Counted from the first letter of the stretch, positions 12,088 through 23,172 are shown. The stretch is DNA of 64,000 nucleotides from Arabidopsis thaliana (GCF_000001735.4 NC_003070.9:12394001-12458000); one strand, 5' to 3'. The notes: generated by a model not told the origin, from the sequence alone. Numbers and translations: made by a program.

Positions 12088-12585
12088 AACAATTCAACAA
12101 CCGTTTCAGAGCTCCAAAACCAGAGAGCACGGCTGATTTTGCTGAAGCTTTCAGCACCTCCTCTCTCCCGGATCCCATAGTGGACACCGGTGCAACGACT
12201 CACTTAACCTCTTGTGCAAGTACAAATCTCCGTATGTCAATATGTCATTGTTGGTAATGGTAGTTGCATTCTTGTTGCTGCTACTGGATCTATATCTCTT
12301 GTTCATAACCCTCGTCCTCTTACTCTTAATAATGTTCTTGTCACACCTGACATTATCAATAATCTTGTTTCGATTCGTCGCTTTACAAAAGATAACAAAT
12401 GCTCTATCGAATTTGACCCTTTTGGTTTTGCTATTAAGGATCTTCACACCAAGAGGACTCTTCTCCGCAGTGATAACAGTGGAGATCTCTATCCAATTTT
12501 TCCAGCTTTCAATAAAACTTCTGCTCAAGCTTCTGCTTTTCTACCTCAATTGTCTGACATATGGCATCGGAGACTAGCTCACCCT
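12088..12585 (+). pseudogene. Element A protease and GAG-pre-integrase segment
   Basis: The protease active site reads DPIVDTGATTHLTS in one frame. A frameshift near 12210 leads into a second frame with VGNGSCILVAATGSISLVHN, NNLVSIRRFTKDNKCSIEF and the pre-integrase motif LSDIWHRRLAHP. The sequence is cut by element B at 12585 and resumes at 18788 with the next residues (SNDVLKTLLSL). The frameshift means it cannot encode a working polyprotein. Confidence 0.85.
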
Positions 12586-12710
12586 TGTTGAATATTGAGA
12601 GAAAGAAGAAAAACAGAGCAAGAGACATTTGTCTCTTCTCTTGTAAAGAAGACAAGAACAAAAAGAACTCTTTATTGAACTGAAACTTGTTGATATTTAC
12701 ATGACGATAC
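12586..12710 (-). repeat. Element B 3' LTR, first part (split by element C)
   Basis: Starts TGTTGAATATTGAGAG and matches the beginning of the B LTR at 18514. It is interrupted after GATAC at 12706-12710 and resumes after 16000. Confidence 0.88.
12706..12710. repeat. Target-site duplication GATAC, left copy (element C)
   Basis: GATAC precedes the left LTR of element C and recurs at 16001-16005. Joining the flanks recreates the intact B LTR sequence (gacgatacaagggg, as at 18632-18645). Confidence 0.9.
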
Positions 12711-13249
12711 TATTAGTGAAACCAGACCACTGCAAAGTTCTGTGGTTACAAAAGAAGAGAATGAGAAGAAGCAGACAGAAGTTGAGCAAGTACAATCTAG
12801 ATCTGGGAAAAGAGAAGTCAAAGCGATATTGAAGACGCAAACATCAGCAGGTCAAAACGAAACTGTCTTGCTAATAGGCTCAAAGAATGTTCGGCCCAAG
12901 AAGATTGTCAAGACTGTGTACAGACCAAAGCCCATCTCCAAGCCCAACAATACTTGTACTAATCAGCTTCCTGTCACACAACGGCTACCTGCAGAAAAAG
13001 ACAATAAAGATAAAGATAAGCAGGAGGAAGTTTCACCTCAGGAACTAAAGACAAAGACCAGCTGTCATGTTCAACAAATCAAAACGACAAACAGATTTGC
13101 AGTATTAGACATTGAGGTGGAAGCGTGATGACCTAATTCTAAAGTGCATAAATAAGCCTTAAGTTGTATCAGAAACTCTAAGAGAGAAAGATATAAAAGA
13201 AGCAATGCTTATCTTATTCTCCAAACACTAGACACTGTGTTTACTTTCA
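12711..13249 (+). repeat. Left LTR of element C, containing a 128-aa ORF
   Basis: 539 bp, starting TATTAGTGAAAC and ending TTTACTTTCA. An open frame at 12742-13128 starts MVTKEENEKKQTEVEQVQ and ends NRFAVLDIEVEA. It is Lys/Glu/Gln-rich with no obvious domain; the end resembles the NRFAVLD motif common in plant zinc-knuckle/DUF4283 (LINE ORF1-like) proteins. AT-rich TATA-like motifs (ataaataag, gatataaaag) near 13145-13198 may be the LTR promoter. Confidence 0.88.
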
Positions 13250-13267
13250 TGAAATCCCACACCACTG

Positions 13268-15460
13268 ATGAAAATTTGGCTACAAAGTCTTGATCTGCCA
13301 ACAAAGGGAACCAGACCACTGCAAAGAGATCAAGACTATGACTCAAATACAGAAAAGGTATCTACTACGCTATTTACTCCAGATGATTTTCCACCATTAC
13401 CTGTCAGCAGTCGTGCTGTAGTGATTCCTGAGAGTGGAGAGCAGAGTTCTGAGTGTACGACAGGCTTTGATCCTGCTTCTATTGGCAACAACTCTACCTC
13501 TTCACCACCAGGGACTCCTACAGCTACACAAGCTTCATCAACATCATCTGAAAAGAGTAAAACTCCAACATCAATACCATCTACACCAACAACACCACAA
13601 AGGTCATCAACTGAAAGTACTGAGACACCGATGTCCTCACCTGTCATAACACAACCATCACCATCTGCAAGCAGTATTCCTACAATGCATGCAGCTACAT
13701 CCTCTGCTTCTACATCTCAACAATCATCAGTGGCGAGCAATAAAAGCACTACTGATGTTGTTCAAATACAAGAAGCTTCTCCGAAAAGTACAGCTCCTTG
13801 TATAGAAGCTCCCGTGGAAAAACAGCCTACACATACAATGGTAACCAGATCAAAAGCTGGCATCCATAAACCGAATCCAAGATATGCACTTATGCTTCAT
13901 AAAGTGTCATATCCTGAACCAAAAACAGTCACTGCAGCCATGAAAGATGAGGGATGGAATAATGCAATGCATGAAGAAATGGATAACTATAAAGAAGCTC
14001 AGACTTGGTCGCTCATACCTTATACACCAGACATGCATGTTCTTGGCTGCAAGTGGGTCTTTAGAACAAAGCTTAATGCTGATGGATCCCTTGACAAGCT
14101 AAAAGCCAGGATAGTTGCAAAAGGCTACGATCAAGAGGAAGGCATTGATTATTTGGAAACCTACAGCTCAGTGGTCAGAACAGCCACAGTGAGGTCAGTT
14201 TTACATGTCGCTACTATAATGAATTGGGAAGTTAAACAGATGGATGTTAAAAATGCATTCTTGCATGGAGATTTGACAGAGACTGTGTATATGAAACAAC
14301 CTACCGGCTTTGTAGACTCTGCAAGACCAGATTATGTGTGCCATCTCCATAAATTTCTCTATGGCCTCTAACAATCTCCAAGGGCCTGGTTTGATAAGTT
14401 CAGCAATTTTCTACTTGAGTTTGGTTTCTTTTGCAGTCAATCTGATCCTTCGTTATTTGTCTACATCAAGAATAAGGACATCATCTTGCTTCTCTTGTAT
14501 GTTGACGACATGGCCATCACAGGAAACAGCTCCACAGCATTGTCTAACCTATTAGATGAGCTCAACAAACAATTCAGAATGAAGGATATGGGAAAGCTAC
14601 ACTATTTTCTTGGCATACAAGCGCACTATCATTCAGGGGGACTGTTCTTGTCACAACAGAAGTATGTTGAAGACTTACTTATTACTGCTTCAATGGCTGA
14701 TTGTGCACCAATGCCGACTCCACTCCCTCTGCAGCTAAACAAGGTACCTAACCAAGATGAACAGTTCTCAGATCAGAGATATTTTAGAAGTTTGGCTGGT
14801 AAGCTTCAATACCTAACCCTTACCCGTCCAGATATCCAATTTGCAGTCAATTATGTGTGTCAGAAGATGCACTCCCCAACAGTCTCCGATTATCACCTGT
14901 TGAAGCGAATTCTCAGATATGTTAAAGGAACTACAACAATGGGGATTTCATTTGCAAAAGATACGGATTGCACAGTTAGAGCTTACAGTGATAGTGATTA
15001 TGGTGGCTGCAAGAGAACAAGACGCTCGACAGCAGGGTTTTGTACCTTCTTTGGCTCAAATATAATCTCTTGGTGCTCCCAGAAGCAAGAAACAGTGGCA
15101 AGAAGCTCCACTGAGGCCGAGTATAGAGCTCTGTCAGATGCAGCTGCCGAGATCACTTGGTTGTGTAAAGTCCTAAAGGAACTTCAGATCCCTCTTCATA
15201 CAGCTCCAGAACTATACGCTGATAATCTCTCCTCCATCTACTTGACTGCTAATCCGTCTTTCCACAAGAGAAGCAAACACTTCGAGACTCACTATCACTA
15301 CGTCAGGGAGAGAGTGGCTCTTGGGTCTTTGACTGTGAAACATATCCCGAGTCACGTCCAGCTGGCCGATATATTTACTAAATCCTTACCAGTCGGAGCC
15401 TTCACAACTCTACGCTTCAAACTCGACGTTTGTTGTCCACCCACTCCGAGTTTGAGGGGG
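13268..15460 (+). pseudogene. Element C polyprotein remnant: RT and RNase H with one nonsense codon
   Basis: From 13268 the frame is a Ser/Thr/Pro-rich linker (about 190 aa), then [18 protein letters not shown] and Copia RT (ALIPYTP-type region, [33 protein letters not shown]). At 14369-14371 a TAA falls where relatives have Lys in LYGLKQSPRAW. The same frame resumes immediately and runs through YVDDMAITG, LHYFLGIQ and RNase H (SDSDYGGCKRTRRSTAG, RSSTEAEYRAL) towards the right LTR. Coding is otherwise intact, so one nonsense change breaks it. Integrase is missing. Confidence 0.9.
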
Positions 15461-15462
15461 AC

Positions 15463-16000
15463 TATTAGTGAAACAGACCACTGCAAAGTTATGTGGTTAC
15501 AAAAGAAGAGAATGAGAAGAAGCAGACAGAAGTTGAGCAAGTACAATCTAGATCTGAGAAAAGTGAAGTCAAAGCGATATTGAAGACGCAAACATCAGCA
15601 GGTCAAAACGAAACTGTCTTGCAAACAGGCTCAAAGAATGTTTGGCCCAAGAAGATTGTCAAGACTGTGTACAGACCAAAGCCCATCTCCAAGCCCAACA
15701 ATACTTGTACTAATCAGTTTCCTATCACACAATGGCTACCTGCAGAAGAAGACAATAAAGATAAAGATAAGCAGGAGGAAGTTTCACCTCAGGAGCTAAA
15801 GACAAAGACCAGCTGTCATGTTCAACAAATCAAAACGACAAACAGATTTGCAGTATTAGACATTGAGGTGGAAGCGTGATGACCTAATTCTAAAGTGTAT
15901 AAATAAGCTTTAAGTTGTATTAGAAACTCTAAGAGAGAAAGATATAAAAGAAGCAATGCTTATCTTATTCTCCAAACACTAGACACTGTGTTTACTTTCA
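15463..16000 (+). repeat. Right LTR of element C, with second copy of the 128-aa ORF
   Basis: 538 bp. The open frame recurs at 15493-15879, again 128 codons with the same start and end, differing at about 9 residues. The GATAC duplication follows at 16001-16005. Confidence 0.88.
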
Positions 16001-16005
16001 GATAC

Positions 16006-16147
16006 AAGGGGTTTATATAGAAAAAAATAGACACAACAACCCAATTAGTTGTGTCTCTTCATACTTGTGTCTCTTTCTACTTGTGCCTCTTGAACGAAAC
16101 AACACAAACTTGCAACCGTTATCTGAAAACTCAATTACCGACCAACA
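16006..16147 (-). repeat. Element B 3' LTR, second part
   Basis: Starts aaggggtttatatag and ends ACCGACCAACA, matching the end of the right B LTR (18514-18782). The purine-rich tract on the minus strand follows at 16148. Confidence 0.86.
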
Positions 16148-18513
16148 CTCCCCCTTAATTGAGTTTCGGTCTTGCACTTAGCTTCCTTCTCAGTTTGTCA
16201 CAACTTGACCTTGTTTACTTCTTCTTCCCTTGCAAGTAAAGCACTTTTGTTTTCTCCATCTCAATGGAATAACTCTTATGCTTGATCTTAATATCCAATA
16301 TCCTTCTTTCTTGAGGATAGTTGATGAAACATCTATTGTCTTCAAATAAGACTCAGTATCCATTGGATATCATTTGAGAAACACTCAATATATTTTTCGC
16401 TAAACCCAACACTAGAAACACCTCTTTGATGATCTTCTCTCCTTGGCTTGTCATCACTTGGATATTTAACTTTTCCATGTCTCGTCATTCATGATGATGA
16501 TATTTCTTCAACTTGCAGTTCTTCACCACGTGCCTTGGCTTGTTACACACAAAGCACCTTCTTGTTGCTACTTGTATTTGACGTTGCACACTTTTGAGAT
16601 TTCTCTTTCCCACAACGCTTCTCCTTTGTCACCTTCAATTTTTTTATTCACGTGAGCTTTGTCACGTCATCTCCGGTTGTTCTCACAACCTTTTTTCCAC
16701 TCACTTTCTTTTAAATGAGATTTCTTCTGATTTCCTTTTGGTGTACTCTTGATCACCAAATCTGTGCGTGAACTCCTCCACGTCTTCTTCGGTGTCTTCT
16801 TTTGATCACCATAACGTCTCCATGACGTCTTGTGCGTGAATCTTCTTCACGTCGTCTTCGGTTTACTCTTCAACCGTTTTACGCACCATTTTTCTCCGAG
16901 GTAAGCATCCTCTTGTGCTCCATTTTTCTCCGAGGTAAGCAGCCTCTTATGGTGTACTCTTTTGATCACCATCACGTCTCGATGACGTCTCATCAGTTCC
17001 CTTGAACCTTTTTGCTGAGTAGCCTTGCATTGTTCTCCCAACAGAAGCTTACTCGGTGTTTCAGTGTTCTTCATAACTCAACAACACTTTTGATACTAAG
17101 CCTTGCCATGTTTCTTACAACAGGCGGCTTTCTTCGTCTTGTTTTACCAAGACCTTGTTGAACAAAGTTTCAGAATTTTCCTTCCACAACTCCTTCTCCA
17201 CATCCATTGTCTCCATATTGCTTTTTGAGAAGATTTCCTATCTCCTTCATCCCTTTGAAGTCTTCATCTTGAAGATTCTGTTTATGAATGTTTGTGAAGG
17301 TTGATGATGCTCTCTCTTGTCACCATCTCTTTTCTTCCTTTTCTATGTCTTGTTCTTCTTTCTCTTCTTCTCTCCATATATTTGTTGTCGCCATCTCTCT
17401 TTTTCTTGCAGCGGACTTCTTCTTATTTTTGTTTTGCTTGGATAGGCTCCAAAACCAAATAAGCTCTGATACCATGTTGGATTATCAAGAGAAAGAAGAA
17501 AAACAGAGTAAGAGACATTTGTCTCTTCTCTTATAAAGAAGACAAGAACAAAACAGAAAACGTTTAATGGAACTGAAACTTGTTATTATTGAAAATCTGA
17601 ATTGTGTGTTACAAACAAAGACATCGTCCTTTTATAGACGTGAGATAGACCTTGACTGAAATGACACATCTATAAGTGTTGTAACTCTTCACTTATGCCT
17701 ATCAACATAACTACCTTTAAGGCAAGACACATCTCTTAATGTATAAACTAAACACATATAGTTAATTGTATAAAACAACGACCAAACTCAATTAAACTCT
17801 AACAGTCTCATCATTCACGTTTGATGATGATCTTTCTTCAACGTGACCTTCATTGTCACTCTCTTCGTTTGTTTCTTCTAGGCTTAGGTTCGCTCTCTCG
17901 GCCTTCCTAACCTTGTAGTTCTTCACCACGTGCCATGGCTTGTTACGCACAAAGCACCTTACACCCGTAGGCAAGCTAACATCCCTGTGTTGCTTTTTCC
18001 AACAATCACTCTCAAAGTAATCGTCACACGTACAAAAGTCACACCATTTCTCGGCCTTCTTTTGACTTTTGTTGCCCCCTTTGTTTCTTCCTTTTGAAAC
18101 AAACTTTTCTCCACGCCTTTGTGTTGTAGTCTTCTTCACAACTCAACTCAACGTTTTGATAATAAGCCTTGCTCTGTTTGTTACAACAGGCCGCTTTCCC
18201 GTCTTACGCTTCACCAAGACGTTGTTGAACAAAGTTTCAGAATTCTCCTTCCACAGCTCCAAATCCACATCCGTTTTCTCCATTGCCTCTAGAGAAGATT
18301 TCCTATCTTCTTCATCGTTGTTGGAGCCTTCTTCTTGTGAATATGTTTGTGAAAGTTGATGGTACTCTCTCTTGTCACCACCTCTTAGTTCTTCTTCTTC
18401 TTCCTCTTCTTCTCACCATAGATTTGTTGTCTAAATCTCTCTTTTTCTTTTCGCAGCGGAACTCATCTTATTTTTGTAGAGACAACCAAAGACAACCATT
18501 GGCTCTGATACCA
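16148..18513 (-). pseudogene. Element B interior: degenerate gag-like sequence and an internal LTR copy
   Basis: On the minus strand an open frame at 18139-17792 includes EKWCDFCTCDDYFESDCW and CFVRNKPWHVVKNY, which look like decayed zinc-knuckle units (a Cys and the final Cys of CCHC replaced). Upstream, the minus strand reads LEAMEKTDVDLELWKENSE. The block at about 16480-16560 repeats 17808-17960 (shared cttcaccacgtgcc, ggcttgtta, acaaagcacctt). An LTR-like segment 17475-17804 begins TGTTGGATTATCAAGAG with primer-site complement just before it, but its latter half differs from the outer LTRs. No RT or integrase is visible. Confidence 0.7.
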
Positions 18514-18782
18514 TGTTGGATTATCGAGAGAAAGAAGAAAAACAGAGTAAGAGACATTTGTCTCTTCTCTTGTAAAGAAGACAAGAACAAAAAGAACTCT
18601 TTATTGAACTGAAACTTGTTGATATTTACATGACGATACAAGGGGTTTATATAGAAAACAAATAGACACAACAACCCAATTAGTTGTGTCTCTTCATACT
18701 TCTGTCTCTTTCTACTTGTGTCTCTTAAGTGAAACAGCACAAACTTGCAACCGTTATCTGAAAACTCAATTACCGACCAACA
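18514..18782 (-). repeat. Element B 5' LTR (antisense)
   Basis: 269 bp, TGTTGGATTATCGAGAG ... TTACCGACCAACA, with TG...CA termini. The primer site complement lies on its left and ACCCT on its right (18783-18787). Confidence 0.88.
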
Positions 18783-18787
18783 ACCCT

Positions 18788-21330
18788 AGCAACGATGTCT
18801 TGAAGACGCTTCTTTCACTTTCATATTTAAATTCGAATTAAAAGAATCTCCATGTTTCTTGTAATGCTTGTCAAATTGGAAAACATGTTAAACATCTGTT
18901 TTATTCTTCCACTTCCAAAGTCAATTCTCCTTTTGAAATAATACATTCTGATTTGTGGACTTCTCCTGTCTCAAGTTTATCTGGAATACGATATTATGTT
19001 CTATTCCTTGATCAGTTTTCTCATTTCTTATGGGTTTATCCTCTGCGCAATAAAATTGATGTGTTCTCAAAATTTCTTCAATGTCATACTTATGTAAATA
19101 CACAATTCGGGAAACACATTCAATCACTGCAATGTGATAATGTTGTAGAGTATAACAACTCTCAGTTTCATGACTTCTTTGCTAAACACGGGATTCGTTT
19201 TTGTTTTTCTTGCCCATACACTTCTCAGCAAAATGGCAGATCAGAACGCATGATACGAACCATAAACAATGCGGTTCGCACTATGCTCCTTCAAGCTCAT
19301 CTTCCAAACACATTTTGGGTAGAAGCTCTAAATAATGTTGTCCACATCCTCAATCTTCATCCATCCACCTTAATCAACAATCGGATTCCGTTCTCAGTCT
19401 TGTTCAACAAAACACCATCATATAATCATCTTCGTGTCTTTGGCTCACTATGTTATCCTCACACAAACACCCAAAATAAGTTAGAGCCGAGGTCTGCACC
19501 ATCAGCTTTCTTAGGCTATCCTCTTCTTCACCCTGGCTATAGGTGTTTTGATATGAAAACACGAAAAATTATGATTTCAAGACATGTCACATTTCAAGAG
19601 GATATCTTGCCTTTACAAGCAACTCACACTAAAATCGATTCTGCTTATGAATTTCTCGAAGCAGAAACACAGCTTACACAAATTCAAAAATGTCTCCTTC
19701 TCACTCCATCAATTCCAACAGTGACGGCAACGCCTCCTGTTCAACCTGCAGCACCTGCTTCGATACTACAACCTCCACAACAGATGGTAATTAGATCACA
19801 ACAAGGCATACATAAACCAAAGCAAATTCTTTCACTTAATGCTTAAACACTTTCCCAACTTCCAAAAAGTTATAAGCAAGCGTTAATGGATCCAAATTAG
19901 AATCCTTCAATGACAGAAGAGTATGATGCTTTGATTAAGACTAAGACTTGGAGTTTAGTGCCTAAACCTGCAGGTACAAACATTATCAATTCGATTTGGC
20001 TTTATAAACACAAGTACAATGCTGATGGTTCTTTGTCAAGATACAAATCGAGACTCGTTGCTAATGGAAAATCACAAGAACACGGAGTAGATTTTTATGA
20101 GACGTTCAGTCCGGTTGTAAAGCCTGCAACAATCCGTGCGGTTCTAAACTTTGCGGTGGAACGCGACTCGTCGGTACATCAATTAGATGTTCAAAACGCG
20201 TTTCTTCATGGCAAGCTAGAAGAAACTGTTTACATGTATGAGCCACCTGGATTTGTCGATAACAAGAATCCAGGATATGTTTGCAAGCTGAATAAGGCGT
20301 TGTATGGTTTTAAACAAGCACCACGTGCTTGGAATGCTCGATTTGCAAGCTATGTCAAAATGATGGGTTTCAAACAGAGTAAGTGTGATGCTTCACTTTT
20401 CGTATACAAGCAAGGGAATGACATGGCTTACTTGCTGCTCTACGTTGATGACATTATGCTAACTGCTTCTTCCCCAAGGTTCTCGACTCTATCGTGACAA
20501 AACTCAAAAAATTTCCGATGTTAGACATGGGTAAATTAAGCTTCTTTCTTGGTATCTCTCAGCAACGTTTGATCATAATGGTGTGTTCTTGAGTCAAGAA
20601 AAATATGCGAAGAATATTATTAACATAGTTGAGATGCAAAACTGGAAGCCTAGTCTCACATCGGTTGATCTTGCGTGTAAGCTTGAAGAAAGTGTTGGTC
20701 CAAAAATACAAGACCTGACGTTATATCGAAGTTTGGTTGGGGCACTTCAGTACTTAACAATAACGAGACCGAACATATCTTATGCAGTTCAACAAGTGTG
20801 CTTGTTTATGCATGACCCATGAGAGAGTCACTACTTACATGCTCTCTGTCATATCATTCGCTATCTGAAAGGGTTGACATCACAGGGTCTCAGTATTACA
20901 AAGTCCCCATCAACCAAACTAGTTGCCGACTCGGACGCAGACTGGGTTGGGTGTCCGAATACTAGAAGATCGACTTCGGGGTATTGTGTTTTTCTTAGGG
21001 ATACACTCATCTCATGGTCGTCTAAGCGACAAGGTTCAGTGTCACGTTCAAGCGCAGAGGCTGAGTACAAAGCCGTAGCAAATGCAGTGGTAGAAACGTG
21101 TTGGTTAAGAAATCTGTTTTTGGAGTAACATTGTCTGATCACTCAAGCAACGTTGGTTTTTTGCAACAATGTCAGTGCAGTTTATCTCTCCACTAATCCG
21201 GTCAAATATTAACGTACTAAACATGTCGAGATTGACATTCACTTTGTCCGAGAGAAGGTAGCAACATGCGAAGTTCGAGTCATTCATATCCCTGCTTCTC
21301 ATCAATATGCTGACATTTTCACAAAGGGTC
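18788..21330 (+). pseudogene. Element A integrase, reverse transcriptase and RNase H remnants
   Basis: Integrase: zinc-finger Cys pair (CNACQIGKHVKHL), catalytic region HSDLWTSPVSSLSG, LQCDN and NGRSERMIRTINNAVR. A frame stop (TAA) ends the 297-aa frame at 19846 and further in-frame stops follow before RT restarts at 19910. RT has KTWSLVPKPAGTN, QLDVQNAFLHGKLEE and LLLYVDDIMLTA, ending at TGA 20497 (frameshift near there). Later pieces are LSQEKYAKNI, LTITRPNISYAVQQ and RNase H (ADSDADWVGCPNTRRST, RSSAEAEYKAVANA). At least four breaks were seen, so it is not functional. Confidence 0.9.
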
Positions 21331-21406
21331 TTACTACTTCACTGTTCAATCGATTCAAGTCCAGTCTTGGCGTCATTCAACGACCGACGAAAAGACTGCG
21401 GGAAGG

Positions 21407-21540
21407 TATTAGGAGATATGTTTAGATATTATGCGATTGTATCTAGAATATAGGAGATCTCTCAATTGTTGTAACTGAAATGTGTATATATTGAATCGAA
21501 TGCAAAGCTACTCCTCAAGGGAGATTTTCACAATCTTACA
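21407..21540 (+). repeat. Right LTR of element A
   Basis: 134 bp from TATTAGGAGATATG to CAATCTTACA, followed by the GGTGA duplication (21541-21545). It is shorter than the left LTR because of a 39-bp gap. Confidence 0.9.
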
Positions 21541-23172
21541 GGTGATTTGTTGTTCAACAGAAAAGATGAGATTCGTACGTTCGAGGTTGTCTCTCGTTAT
21601 GGTCACGGTCCTAAGCTTCTTGGCCGGTTTTCTGGCGGTCGAATCGAGGAGTTTATTAATGCCCGGGTATGTTTGGTTTGGTTTCTTGTGTAATAATAAA
21701 ATTATTAATTAACCATACCCATTTGATTAGATTCATTATGTTGTGACTACGAAATGATAGTGTTGGGTCTAAATTTGACTATGAGAACTGAGAAGATACT
21801 TCAACAACCTTTGATTTGTTTTTGTGATTGATGTTGAACCGGGAATTACCAATTGAGTGATTACCGGTTTTGTTGTGTATCAATTGAGTAACAAGAAACG
21901 TTTAGATGCTTTTGTTGGACTTCATTACCATGACTTGGGTGTGTCTACCTATAAGGACCTTTGAATGTGGTTTGTTTAGGAGTTTTTGGTTTTGGTATCC
22001 GGGAAATACCAAAAGAGGTATGCCCGGTTTAGCTGTAAACCGATTGAGTAATTCTTGAATCTTGATGGACAATGTTTTCACTTTATTCATCATCATTAAT
22101 CAAGTGCATTTTATGACTTTTGATCAGACGTTATCAGCAGCAAATCTACGTGACGCGGAAGTACCTACTCGTGTTGCGGCTAAGCTAAGAGAGTTTCATG
22201 GTATCAACATCCCTGGTGATAGAAATGTGCTCATTTGGGATAGGATGAGGTGAGTAATCTTTCTCTGTTATTGTGAAGCAAGAAGTGGTTTAATCAACAA
22301 CAACAGAATCTTGAAAACATGTGAACAGGAATTGGCTTAGACAAGCCAAAAGTCTGTGTACACCTGAAGATTTAGCAGAGTTTGGTCTAGACAAGATTGA
22401 AGATGAGATATACTTGCTGGAACATGAGCTGCAGGATAAGTGTAAGCAGCAGGAGATAGGGTTTTGTCACAATGATTTGCAATATGGTAACATTATGATT
22501 GATGAAGATACCAATGCCATTACTATCATTGTAAGTTTCCCATTACCCTTAAGATTAACATATCATCACACATAGACCAATATGAGATTCTCTAAAAACA
22601 GGACTACGAGTACGCTAGTTATAACCCAGTTGCATACGACATTGCAAATCACTTCTGCGAAATGGCAGCAAATTACAAGTAGAAAAGTGACAAATACATT
22701 CGTATTTGAGTGGTTCTGACTGATTGGTTTGAGAGTTGCAGGAGAAGAGGAACGAAGGAGGTTCATCCATAACTACCTCAGCTCTTCAGGTCAGTTTCTC
22801 AAAGAAACATAGTTCCTTCTTCTTCTAGCCGTAACAACGTCTCATGGACTAATATACGCCTTCTTTTGTTAGGCGAAGAACCAAAAGAAGATGACATAAA
22901 ACAGCTCTTGAAGGATGCTGAGAAGTACACATTAGCAAGCCATCTGTTTTGGGGCTTATGGGGAATCATCTCTGTAAGACTCTTCCTTTCTCCAATCCAA
23001 ACATAATCTCATCAAGAAAGTATCTGAAACTTGAATTGTGAGTCTGCAGGGATATGTAAACAAGATCGACTTCGATTACGCCGAGTACTCAAGACAGAGA
23101 TTCAAACAATACTGGCTTCGAAAACCCGAGCTCTTACTCTTCTCCCAAATGTATATTTCAAACACCAAATGA
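21541..23172 (+). pseudogene. Choline/ethanolamine kinase pseudogene, 3' part (At1g34100-like)
   Basis: Exons by eye: 21541-21666, 22128-22249, 22329-22530, 22602-22680, 22742-22789, 22873-22973 and 23050-23172. They read [53 protein letters not shown], then the Brenner motif [17 protein letters not shown] and DYEYASYNPVAYDIANHFCE. The catalytic and metal residues are kept, but TAG at 22680-22682 ends the frame right after AANYK. The next recognisable exon starts EERRRFIHNYLSS, so coding between them is lost. The final exons ([37 protein letters not shown]) look intact. The gene is interrupted by element A and has this stop plus the 5' frameshift. A shortened transcript from this side is possible. 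Confidence 0.9.

Larger units (their letters stand above)
12711..16000 (+). mobile_element. Copia element C nested in the LTR of element B
   Basis: LTRs are 12711-13249 and 15463-16000, with GATAC target duplication. A purine tract (tttgagggggac) precedes the right LTR. The interior is only 2.2 kb and starts close to the RT region; gag, protease and almost all of integrase are missing. No recognisable primer binding site follows the left LTR. By eye the two LTRs differ at about 14 sites plus one indel over 538 bp (about 2.6%). It is a deletion derivative, able to move only if helped in trans. Confidence 0.93.
12586..18782 (-). mobile_element. Antisense Copia-type element B inserted in element A (host of element C)
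   Basis: It is bounded by ACCCT target duplications (12581-12585 and 18783-18787), and removing it rejoins element A's HRRLAHP to SNDVLKT. Orientation is set by a perfect antisense primer site (ggctctgatacca, 18501-18513) next to the right LTR and an antisense polypurine tract (ctcccccttaattgag, 16148-16163) next to the left LTR. LTRs are 18514-18782 and 12586-16147, the latter split by element C. The interior (16148-18513) contains a third LTR-like copy (17475-17804) with its own primer site and two partly similar internal blocks, so it is a tandem or recombinant. Only gag-like coding remains. Confidence 0.85.
8043..21540 (+). mobile_element. Outer Copia LTR retrotransposon (element A), host of nested insertions
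   Basis: LTRs lie at 8043-8215 and 21407-21540. A tRNA-Met-type primer site (TGATATCAGAGC, 8216) follows the left LTR and a purine-rich tract (ctgcgggaagg) precedes the right one. The element's own coding sequence lies in three blocks: gag 8283-9209, protease/pre-integrase 12088-12585 and integrase-RT-RNase H 18788 to about 21330. They are separated by a Gypsy fragment (about 9.2-11.9 kb) and element B (12586-18782). Without the insertions the element would be about 4.5 kb, ordinary for Copia. It is inserted in a choline kinase gene, and several stops and frameshifts make it non-autonomous. Confidence 0.93.

Noticed and set aside
17288-18612. Plus-strand Ser/Phe-rich open frames in element B
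   Set aside because: They are antisense to the element's own direction and reflect the T-rich complement of the gag-like sequence.
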